Assembly (NCBI RefSeq): GCF_001006805.1
Contig: NZ_LN811351.1
Coordinates: 574,098 to 632,592 of the forward strand
DNA: 58,495 bases
Direction: 5' to 3'
Origin: Microvirga massiliensis
Lineage (GTDB): Bacteria > Pseudomonadota > Alphaproteobacteria > Rhizobiales > Beijerinckiaceae
Of the stretch, positions 26,138-32,740 are shown piece by piece. Position 1 is the stretch's first letter, and each line of letters opens with the position of its first letter. The position numbers and the translations under genes are program-made. The notes under the pieces are model-generated. The model searched no databases, was not told the DNA's origin, and saw only the letters and a list, made by a program, of their open reading frames with translations.

Positions 26138-26563
26138 ATGGAGAACTTCTCACCAGTGTCCGCCCTCATCGGTGGGGCGATGATCGGCGCATCCGCCGCG
26201 CTGCTCCTGGTGCTGAACGGACGCATCGCCGGGATCAGCGGCATCCTGGGCGGTCTGATCAACCCGGCCCGGAGCGAGATCGGCTGGCGCACGGCCTTCC
26301 TGGCCGGCCTGTTCGTCGCACCGCTGGTCTATGTCGCTTCCGGAGGCGTGCTCCCGCTGGTGGCCGTAAAAACACCGCTCTGGCTCCTGGTCATCGCCGG
26401 CCTGATCGTCGGATTCGGCACGCGTCTCGGGGCGGGCTGCACGAGCGGCCACGGCGTCTGCGGCATCGGGCGTGGCTCGCCACGTTCCCTCGTCGCGACG
26501 GCCACGTTCATGGCCACCGCCATTCTCACCGTCTTCGTCACGCGTCACGTTCTGGGGATCTGA
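26138..26563 (+). CDS. YeeE/YedE-type sulfur-compound transporter half (PmpA-like)
   Basis: The 141-residue membrane protein has about four helices and the family signature [17 protein letters not shown] near residues 106-122, which lines the thiosulfate path in YeeE. It covers only half of the full-length YeeE. The next gene supplies the other half, as in the PmpA/PmpB pairs linked to BigR. GGAG lies six bases before ATG 26138. The substrate is probably thiosulfate or another sulfane-sulfur compound. Confidence 0.85.
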   Translation: MENFSPVSALIGGAMIGASAALLLVLNGRIAGISGILGGLINPARSEIGWRTAFLAGLFVAPLVYVASGGVLPLVAVKTPLWLLVIAGLIVGFGTRLGAGCTSGHGVCGIGRGSPRSLVATATFMATAILTVFVTRHVLGI

Positions 26564-26566
26564 CCC

Positions 26567-27031
26567 ATGCCGCTCATCCTGTCGGCGTTTGCTTCCGGCC
26601 TGCTCTTCGGCCTCGGCCTGATCGTCTCGCAGATGGTCGACCCAGCCAAGGTGCTCGGCTTTCTCGACATCTTCGGCAACTGGGATCCGAGTCTCGCCTT
26701 TGTGATGGGTGGGGCGGTGGCCGTGTCGGCCCTAGGCTACTTGGTCGCCAAGCGCCGGGGCGTGCCGGTCCTCGCTTCACGTCTGGAGATCCCGACCCGC
26801 CACGACCTCGATCCGCGCCTGATCAGCGGGGCTGCCCTGTTCGGGATCGGCTGGGGCCTCGTCGGGCTGTGCCCCGGTCCTGCGCTCACGGCGCTTACCT
26901 TCGGCCCATGGCAGGTCTTCGTCTTCGTGACCGCCATGATCGCCGGCATGGCCTTGTTCCGGCTCACGCCGGATGACTGGCCCCAAGTGACCTTCCGGCG
27001 CGAGCCTGCCGGAGCGACCGACGATGCCTGA
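26567..27031 (+). CDS. YeeE/YedE-type transporter half, DUF6691 (PmpB-like)
   Basis: The 154-residue membrane protein has about four helices and a signature GWGLVGLCPGPALTAL, with the conserved cysteine at about residue 103. An early DPAKVLGFLDIFG motif is typical of the second YeeE repeat. It starts three bases after its partner's stop and overlaps the next gene by eight bases, so the genes are tightly coupled. Confidence 0.85.
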   Translation: MPLILSAFASGLLFGLGLIVSQMVDPAKVLGFLDIFGNWDPSLAFVMGGAVAVSALGYLVAKRRGVPVLASRLEIPTRHDLDPRLISGAALFGIGWGLVGLCPGPALTALTFGPWQVFVFVTAMIAGMALFRLTPDDWPQVTFRREPAGATDDA

Positions 27032-27827
27032 TCTCGCGGCAGGTCTCCTCGCCACCGGCTCCGGCGGCCTCGTCGGGCTCGTGCTCGGTCTCGTCGGCGG
27101 TGGCGGCTCGATCCTTGCCGTTCCGTTGCTGGTCTACGTGGTCGGAGTGGCCTCGCCGTACATCGCCATCGGCACCAGTGCCGCCGCGGTGTCGGCGAGT
27201 GCGCTCGGCAACCTCATGACGCACTGGCGCCTGGGTAACGTGAAGTGGCGCTGCGCCGTGGTGTTCGCCACCGCAGGCGTGGTGGGCGCCTTTGCCGGGG
27301 CCGCGGTCGCCAAGGCGATTGATGGCGACAAGCTCCTGGCCCTGTTCGGGGTCGTCATGATCGTGGTCGGGGCCATCATGCTGCGCCGGCGTGGCACAGG
27401 CGGCAATCCGGACGTCAGGCTGACGACTGAGACCGCCAGGGAACTCCTGCCGCTGCTCGTGGGGATCGGCTTCGGGGTCGGCCTGTTCTCCGGCTTCTTC
27501 GGGATCGGTGGCGGGTTTCTCATCGTGCCGGGCCTGATGCTGGCGACCGGCATGCCTCTCAGCCACGCCATCGGGACCTCGCTCGTTGCGGTCGCGGCAT
27601 TCGGGGCGGCGACTGCCGTCAGCTACGCGATCTCGGGCCTGATCGACGGGTGGCTCGCCGGCCTGTTCATTCTCGGCGGACTCGTGGGAGGCTTCCTCGG
27701 CACCGGGCTCAGCAAAGCTCTCGCCACCCGCAAGCAGATTCTGGGCACCGTCTTCGCCAGCCTCGTGATCGTGGTCGGCATCTACATCGTCACGCGCGGC
27801 GTCCTGGCCCTCACCGGGACCGCCTGA
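27024..27827 (+). CDS. TauE/SafE family sulfite/sulfonate exporter
   Basis: The 267-residue protein has about eight membrane helices and the two internal family repeats, GLVLGLVGGGGSILAVPLLV near the N-terminus and FGIGGGFLIVPGLML at about 157-172. Members export sulfite, sulfoacetate or related anions. In this operon it would remove the sulfite made by the persulfide dioxygenase encoded next. Its start codon overlaps the end of the DUF6691 gene. Confidence 0.9.
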   Translation: MPDLAAGLLATGSGGLVGLVLGLVGGGGSILAVPLLVYVVGVASPYIAIGTSAAAVSASALGNLMTHWRLGNVKWRCAVVFATAGVVGAFAGAAVAKAIDGDKLLALFGVVMIVVGAIMLRRRGTGGNPDVRLTTETARELLPLLVGIGFGVGLFSGFFGIGGGFLIVPGLMLATGMPLSHAIGTSLVAVAAFGAATAVSYAISGLIDGWLAGLFILGGLVGGFLGTGLSKALATRKQILGTVFASLVIVVGIYIVTRGVLALTGTA

Positions 27828-27853
27828 TCCTTCTCACCCAGGAGCGACAGATC

Positions 27854-28765
27854 ATGTCTTCCGACAAACAGCCCCTTCGTGGACGCCCCATCGTGAAGGG
27901 CTTCTTCGAGAAGCGCACCAACAGCATCCAGTATGTCGTCGCCGATCCGGAAACGAAGCGGGCTGCCATCATTGACCCGGTGCTCGATTTCGATCCGAAA
28001 TCTGGTGCCACCGCGACGCATTCGGCAGATGAACTCCTCGCGCATGTCGAGCGTGAGGGGTATACCCTGGAGTGGATCCTCGACACCCACCCGCATGCCG
28101 ATCACTTCTCCGCGGCCGGCTACCTGAAGGACAGGACAGGCGTTCCCACGGCGATCGGCGAGAAGGTGGTCGAGGTCCAGAAGCTCTGGAAGGGAATTTA
28201 CAACTATCCCGACAGCTTCCCGACCGACGGCTCGCAGTGGGACCGGCTCTTCGCGGATGGCGAACGCTTCGAGATCGGCAATATGGATGTGGAGGTGATG
28301 TTGACCCCCGGGCACACGCTCGCCTCCATCACCTATCTCGTCGGTGGCGCGGCGTTCATTCACGACACCATCTTCATGCCCGACGGGGGCACGGCGCGGG
28401 CCGATTTCCCCGGCGGCTCTGCACGTGTGCTCTGGAACAGTATCCGGCGTATCATGGCCCTTCCGGACGACACCCGTCTGTTCACCGGTCACGATTATAT
28501 GCCGGGTGGGCGCGAGCCGGCCTGGGAGAGCACGGTTGCCGAGCAGCGGGCGAAGAACACACATCTCGTCAAGGCCAGGACGGAAGAGGAGTTCGTGGCC
28601 TTGCGCGAGAAGCGCGACCGGGAACTGCCGATGCCGAAGCTCATCCTGCATTCGCTGCAGGTAAACATTCGGGGCGGGCGGCTGCCCGAGCCCGAGGACA
28701 ACGGCAAGCGTTATCTCAAGATACCTCTCGATGCGCTGCTCGATGGCGCACCCTGGGACGAGTGA
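27854..28765 (+). CDS. blh: ETHE1/Blh-like persulfide dioxygenase (metallo-beta-lactamase fold)
   Basis: The 303-residue enzyme carries the metal-binding motif THPHADHFSAA (about 79-90), with further ligands in TPGHTLASI and HDTIF. The C-terminal FTGHDYMPGGR is typical of the BigR-linked Blh/ETHE1 branch. It would oxidise glutathione persulfide to sulfite with O2. An AGGAGCG ribosome-binding site precedes ATG 27854. It sits between the sulfite exporter and a rhodanese, as in known persulfide-detoxification operons. Confidence 0.9.
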   Translation: MSSDKQPLRGRPIVKGFFEKRTNSIQYVVADPETKRAAIIDPVLDFDPKSGATATHSADELLAHVEREGYTLEWILDTHPHADHFSAAGYLKDRTGVPTAIGEKVVEVQKLWKGIYNYPDSFPTDGSQWDRLFADGERFEIGNMDVEVMLTPGHTLASITYLVGGAAFIHDTIFMPDGGTARADFPGGSARVLWNSIRRIMALPDDTRLFTGHDYMPGGREPAWESTVAEQRAKNTHLVKARTEEEFVALREKRDRELPMPKLILHSLQVNIRGGRLPEPEDNGKRYLKIPLDALLDGAPWDE

Positions 28766-28775
28766 GGAGACTGCT

Positions 28776-29168
28776 ATGACGACGAAGAGCGCGAAGGACC
28801 TGGTCGCCGAGGCCAACCGGCATGTCGAGACCCTCTCCGGTGAAGAGGCCGCAAAGCTCGTCGGCCAGCCGGATGTCGTGTTCGTCGACGTGCGCGAAGG
28901 TGAAGAGTTGCAGAAGACCGGCAAGGTCAAAGGAGCGGTGCACGTGCCCCGGGGCTTCCTGGAGTTCCAGGCCGATCCGACCAGTCCCACGCACAAGCCG
29001 GAACTCGGGAGCGGCAAGCGCCTCGTGCTCTACTGCGCCTCCGGCGGCCGCTCCGCCCTGGCGGCAAAGGCGCTGAAGGATATGGGGATCGGGGATGTCG
29101 CGCATGTGGCGGGCGGGTTCGGCGCGCTCCAGCAGGCGGGCGCCCCGACGGAAGGACGCGGATCGTAA
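28776..29168 (+). CDS. rhodanese-domain sulfurtransferase
   Basis: The 130-residue single-domain rhodanese has active-site loop LYCASGGRSALA (Cys87) and the N-terminal signature FVDVREGEEL (about 36-45). It has no signal peptide and is therefore cytoplasmic. It would move sulfane sulfur between persulfides, sulfite and thiols. GAGGAG lies a few bases before ATG 28776, 10 bases after the dioxygenase gene; it is the last gene of the operon. Confidence 0.92.
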   Translation: MTTKSAKDLVAEANRHVETLSGEEAAKLVGQPDVVFVDVREGEELQKTGKVKGAVHVPRGFLEFQADPTSPTHKPELGSGKRLVLYCASGGRSALAAKALKDMGIGDVAHVAGGFGALQQAGAPTEGRGS

Positions 29169-29356
29169 CATGCAGTTGGCGTCGGTTCCCTGGCGCCGGC
29201 GTGCTCGAGCCCAAGTGGCATAGCTTGGAATGGCGGCAACGCTATCCTTCCTCGCCGCAGACACCGGCATTCTCGGCTATCCGGGTCCGAAGACTCTGAA
29301 GCTGGTCGTCGATTTCGTTCGCTGATGCGGCCAGATCGTCTGCCGCAGCTGAGCGA

Positions 29357-30049
29357 TCAGCCGGCGTCGTTCGTGAAGATGTCCCGGATCGTGTGATTCT
29401 GGACATCCCGCACCCCTGGCACACTTCGCGCCGCGACCTCCAAGGCCTGCTGCTGCTCGTCGGACTTCAGCGGGCCCCAAAGATGCACGACGCCGTCGCT
29501 CACGATCAGGTTCAGACGCGAGAGATCGAGCCACTTCTCGTTTGCGAGCCGCGCATGAAGTGCCTCGAGGATCATCTGATCGGTCTCGGTGCCCTTGCGG
29601 GGTGGCGCTTGATAGGCGACCAGGCCGCGCAGGAGATTGGCACGGCTGATGATGCCGACGAGACGGCCATTATCGATGACGGGAACGCGCTTGATGCGCC
29701 GTTGCTCGAACTGTCGGGCGATTTCTGCAAGATCGGTATCCGGCGTCACGGAAACGATCTCACGTGACATGACGTCGGCGGCACGCAGGCCACGGCTGTG
29801 AGCGAAATCCGCTGCCTGGATGTTGGGATCGAGCAGCGCCTGCAGCCATTTCGGGCGGCGTCTCTCGGTTCCGAGTTCAACGCGGCGCAGTAGGTCTCCC
29901 TCGCTCAGGATGCCAAGAACCTGTCCCTCCGGTCCGACGATGGGAAGCCCGCTAATGCGGCGCTCGAGCAGGAGCGCCGCAATCTCGGCGACCGGCGTCT
30001 CAGGAGTGGCCGTCACGACGTCCGTCGTCATTACGTCTCGCGCTTTCAC
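29357..30049 (-). CDS. CBS-pair protein with C-terminal BON domain
   Basis: The 230-residue cytoplasmic protein has two CBS motifs (about 1-60 and 90-145: RDVMTTDVV and ADVMSREIV starts, each ending in a GI-S-/GIIS-NLL pattern). A BON domain follows (about 160-225, LIVSDGVVHLWG). CBS pairs bind adenine nucleotides; BON domains bind membranes or lipids. GTG 30049 is preferred because GGAGG lies nine bases upstream; ATG 30058 directly abuts it. No operator element of the oxalate type is visible before it, unlike the neighbouring CBS gene. Confidence 0.88.
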   Translation of the reverse strand: MKARDVMTTDVVTATPETPVAEIAALLLERRISGLPIVGPEGQVLGILSEGDLLRRVELGTERRRPKWLQALLDPNIQAADFAHSRGLRAADVMSREIVSVTPDTDLAEIARQFEQRRIKRVPVIDNGRLVGIISRANLLRGLVAYQAPPRKGTETDQMILEALHARLANEKWLDLSRLNLIVSDGVVHLWGPLKSDEQQQALEVAARSVPGVRDVQNHTIRDIFTNDAG

Positions 30050-30058
30050 CTGACCCAT

Positions 30059-30232
30059 CCTCCAGCCTTACAAGGTGCCCGCCGCTTGCTCGCGGCATGG
30101 CCCGAACCATTCACCGATACCGTGCCTCGTCATGCCCGGCGAGTCGAGGCTCTCGCTGGGCTGGATTGCTATTCGCATCAGGCAAGCCCGGCACGGCTAG
30201 CAACCAGAATGGGCAGTATCCACGCGAGAAGT
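30059..30232. other. spacer between the two CBS genes
   Basis: No gene is seen. A stretch beginning CGTCATGCCCGGCGAG and ending with a complementary AGCCCGGCA-like half (about 30127-30197) resembles a degenerate dispersed repeat but cannot be matched to another copy in the window. Confidence 0.35.
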
Positions 30233-30673
30233 CTAAGCTGCCGTACGATGCTCCAGCTGCACCGGCTCTACGGCGACCTCCGCGGCGTTGATGGCGATCA
30301 CGTCGCGAATGCTGATCACTCCGACGAGCGTATGGTTGTCGATGACCGGGAGATGCCGGATCTGGTGCTTGTCCAGCAGTTCGACGGCATGGCTGAGGTC
30401 GTCGCGTGGGCTGCAGGAGATCACGTTGCGCGACATCAGGCTCGAGACCGGCTTTTTGAGAACGGCCGGACCGAGATCGACGACCGCTCGCAGGAAATCA
30501 CGTTCCGACAGCATGCCAACGATGGTGTCACCCTCGGTCCCGCAGACATCTTTGACGACCACGGCTCCGATATTCTCATGCCGGAGCATGCGTGCTGCGG
30601 TTTCAACCGATTCATCCATCCGGATGGAAATGATCCGAGTGCCTTTTCGTCGCAGGAGTTGCTCGACTTTCAT
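30233..30673 (-). CDS. CBS-domain protein, putative oxalate-regulon member
   Basis: The 146-residue protein consists of a CBS pair (about 8-70, starting GTRIISIRMDESVETAARML; and 78-135, MSRNVISCSPRDDLSHAVEL). Such small CBS proteins sense AMP/ATP or NAD state and usually act on partner proteins. ATG 30673 is chosen for the GGAGG six bases upstream; GTG 30685 overlaps that motif. Operator site 4, with a TTGACG -35-like hexamer in the same arrangement as before GntR-oxc-frc, lies about 70 bases upstream on the same strand. It is the most unexpected member of the proposed regulon. Confidence 0.88.
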   Translation of the reverse strand: MKVEQLLRRKGTRIISIRMDESVETAARMLRHENIGAVVVKDVCGTEGDTIVGMLSERDFLRAVVDLGPAVLKKPVSSLMSRNVISCSPRDDLSHAVELLDKHQIRHLPVIDNHTLVGVISIRDVIAINAAEVAVEPVQLEHRTAA

Positions 30674-30690
30674 GTGCGCCTCCACCCTTC

Positions 30691-30717
30691 TGACCTAAGG
30701 GAAATAATCCGAGGTCA
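30691..30717. promoter_or_regulatory. inverted repeat in the leader of the CBS gene
   Basis: TGACCT (30691-30696) and AGGTCA (30712-30717) are perfectly complementary across 15 bases. The repeat lies between operator site 4 and the CBS gene start, probably within the untranslated leader. It could be a hairpin or a second regulator site. Confidence 0.35.
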
Positions 30718-30743
30718 GGTAATTCTAGGGACGATGAACGCAA

Positions 30744-30770
30744 TCTGGCATACCATATACCAGACGTCAA
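30744..30770 (-). promoter_or_regulatory. promoter with GntR-type operator, site 4
   Basis: On the minus strand a TTGACG hexamer (30770-30765) is followed directly by TCTGGTATATGGTATGCCAG. The 15-bp core GTATATGGTATGCCA (30760-30746) differs from site 1 by one base. The -35-then-operator layout copies that of site 1. The promoter points to the CBS gene at 30233-30673. Confidence 0.65.
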
Positions 30771-30858
30771 GTGGACCTGATGAAGGTATCGTCCCTCGTG
30801 ATCTGAGTCCCGGCGGCAAGTGATAGTTGTTGTCCAATCCTGGGTAGCCGAGTTCATT

Positions 30859-30904
30859 TGCAGTGCAGCATACGGCTGCGTTTTACTGCGATGCAGCGCA
30901 GCAA
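30859..30904. promoter_or_regulatory. TGC/GCA-rich repeat cluster upstream of the Tct operon
   Basis: Interleaved TGCAGTGCAGCA and CTGCGATGCAGCGCAGCA blocks flank a short TTTTA stretch. They form several short inverted repeats upstream of operator site 5. A TGGTGCA-A-TGCACCA palindrome occupies a comparable place beside operator site 3. Function unknown. Confidence 0.35.
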
Positions 30905-30942
30905 AGGACAGGCTTGCTGACGTTTTATTCGTTTGCCAGCGC

Positions 30943-30962
30943 TCTGGAATACCATATACTCA
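30943..30962 (+). promoter_or_regulatory. GntR-type operator, site 5
   Basis: TGGAATACCATATAC at 30945-30959 is, on the minus strand, GTATATGGTATTCCA: two substitutions from site 1 and one from site 4. It lies 71 bases before the TctC gene, between the divergent CBS gene and the Tct operon. Confidence 0.6.
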
Positions 30963-31029
30963 ATACCTGAGGCATATGGCCTCGGTTAATCGGTCGGCTG
31001 CTTAGACGGTCGTCCAGGGAGGAAGCTAC

Positions 31030-32043
31030 ATGAAACGGATGAGAGAGAGAGCCGCCTTCACCGTTGCGGCTGCTGGCGTCATCGCCGCCGGACTTGCGGC
31101 TGAACCCGCTGCCGCCGAGTGGAAGCCCACACGTACCATCGAGTTCATCGTTCCGGCCGGCACGGGCGGTGGTGCCGATCAGATGGCGCGCATGCTTCAG
31201 GGTATCATTCAGAAGCATGATCTGTCGCCGCAGCCGGTCGTGGTCATCAACAAGGCAGGCGGAGCCGGCGCCGAAGGGTTCCTCGACGTCAAGGGATCCA
31301 ACCGCAATCCTCACAAGATCATCATTACCCTGTCCAACCTGTTCACGACTCCACTCGCGACAGGCGTCCCGTTCAAATGGGAGGACATGACCCCCGTCGC
31401 GATGCTCGCTCTCGACGAGTTCGTGCTCTGGGTGAACGCCGAGTCGCCGTACAAGACTCCGATGGAGTATATCGAAGCCGCCAAGAAGGAGCCCGGCAAG
31501 TTCAGCATGGGCGGCACCGGTTCGAAGCAGGAAGACCAGATCATCACGGCGGCGCTCGAGCAGGCCACCGGGGTCAAATTCACCTACGTGCCGTATAAGG
31601 GCGGTGGCGACGTCGCCGCTCAGCTCGTCGGCAACCACGTCCAATCGAGCGTGAACAACCCGATCGAGGCCGTCTCGCAGTGGCGTGCCGGAGCGTTGCG
31701 CCCTTTGTGCGTGTTCGACGAAAAGCGCATCGATATCACGGAGCCGGTCGCGGACGGCAAGTCTTGGCACGATATTCCGACCTGCAAGGAGCAGGGCCTC
31801 GACATCGAATACCTGATGCTCCGTGGCATCTTCATGGGCCCGAACGTGACCAAGGACCAGGTGGCCTGGTACGTGGATCTCTTCAAGAAAGTTCGTGAGA
31901 CGCCTGAGTGGAAGGATTTCATGGAGAAGGGCGCCTTCAACACCACCTTCATGACGGGTGACGAGTTCAAGGCCTGGCTCACCAAGGCTGCGGAGAATCA
32001 CCGCAACCTGATGGAGAAGGCGGGCTTCCTCGCAAAATCCTGA
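31030..32043 (+). CDS. tctC: tripartite tricarboxylate transporter substrate-binding protein (TctC/Bug family)
   Basis: The 337-residue periplasmic protein has a signal peptide (about 1-29, cleavage near AAAE) and the Bug-family fold. The first ligand loop is FIVPAGTGGGADQMAR (about 38-53) and the second PGKFSMGGTGSKQEDQ (about 155-170). Bug proteins bind di- and tricarboxylates. GGAGG precedes ATG 31030. Operator site 5 lies just upstream, which links the system to oxalate metabolism. A strong hairpin separates it from tctB, as expected when binding protein is made in excess. The true ligand is not readable from sequence. Confidence 0.93.
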   Translation: MKRMRERAAFTVAAAGVIAAGLAAEPAAAEWKPTRTIEFIVPAGTGGGADQMARMLQGIIQKHDLSPQPVVVINKAGGAGAEGFLDVKGSNRNPHKIIITLSNLFTTPLATGVPFKWEDMTPVAMLALDEFVLWVNAESPYKTPMEYIEAAKKEPGKFSMGGTGSKQEDQIITAALEQATGVKFTYVPYKGGGDVAAQLVGNHVQSSVNNPIEAVSQWRAGALRPLCVFDEKRIDITEPVADGKSWHDIPTCKEQGLDIEYLMLRGIFMGPNVTKDQVAWYVDLFKKVRETPEWKDFMEKGAFNTTFMTGDEFKAWLTKAAENHRNLMEKAGFLAKS

Positions 32044-32051
32044 CAGTACTG

Positions 32052-32085
32052 CTCCGGCGCGAAGAGATCTTCGCGCCGGAGTTTT
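32052..32085 (+). terminator. intra-operon hairpin with T-run between tctC and tctB
   Basis: CTCCGGCGCGAAGA (32052-32065), a two-base loop, and TCTTCGCGCCGGAG (32068-32081) form a perfect 14-bp stem followed by TTTT. It looks like an attenuating terminator or mRNA stabiliser that would leave more tctC than tctBA message. Confidence 0.85.
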
Positions 32086-32119
32086 GATATGCACTTCGAA
32101 AGCACTCCGGAGATTTACT

Positions 32120-32626
32120 GTGGCTCATGAGGTAAGCGGCAACGAGCACACTGTGAGCACCCGAACGGTCGAGATTGTCGTATCGGGTCTCTTCGTCATC
32201 CTCGCCCTGGTCATCATGTACGACAACTGGCGCATCGGTGCGCGCTGGGCGAGTGATGGACCGGAGGCTGGATATTTCCCCTTCTATATCGGGCTGATCA
32301 TGCTGGTGGCGAGCTCGGGTACGCTCCTCATCAATCTTTTCGCCAAGTCGGCGGACCGTTCGAACTTCGTCGAGCGCTCCCAGTTCAAGCAGGTCCTACA
32401 GGTTCTCATTCCCACGGCCGGCTTCGTCTTTCTGATCTGGCTGATCGGGATCTACTTCGCTGCGGCCATCTTCATCACGTTCTTCATGTGGTGGCTCGGC
32501 AAGTATCCGATCTACCGCATTCTGCCGATCGCGATCCTCGTGCCTCTCGCACTCTTCCTGATGTTCGAGGTTTACTTTCTTGTGCCATTGCCGAAGGGGC
32601 CGATCGAGACTGCGCTCGGGTTCTAA
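32120..32626 (+). CDS. tctB: tripartite tricarboxylate transporter small membrane subunit (TctB family)
   Basis: The 168-residue protein has four predicted helices with the family features GPEAGYFPFYIGLIM near residues 52-66 and a C-terminal FLMFEVYFLVPLPKG. GTG 32120 is chosen because GGAGA lies six bases upstream; a TTG at 32084 in the same frame falls within the hairpin. It partners the large TctA subunit encoded downstream. Confidence 0.9.
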   Translation: MAHEVSGNEHTVSTRTVEIVVSGLFVILALVIMYDNWRIGARWASDGPEAGYFPFYIGLIMLVASSGTLLINLFAKSADRSNFVERSQFKQVLQVLIPTAGFVFLIWLIGIYFAAAIFITFFMWWLGKYPIYRILPIAILVPLALFLMFEVYFLVPLPKGPIETALGF

Positions 32627-32740
32627 ATTCACTTCTCGATAGCACGGTCAGAACTGAGAATTGGCCAGGCTCGATACGACCCGAAAACTGCCGGGATTTG
32701 ATGTCGGCGCTGACGGCTCAAGAAAACGCTGGAGGAAACC

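Noticed and set aside
26138..27031. Frameshifted full-length YeeE gene
   Set aside because: The two halves have separate starts with ribosome-binding sites and a three-base gap, and split PmpA/PmpB pairs are a known arrangement next to BigR-type repressors.
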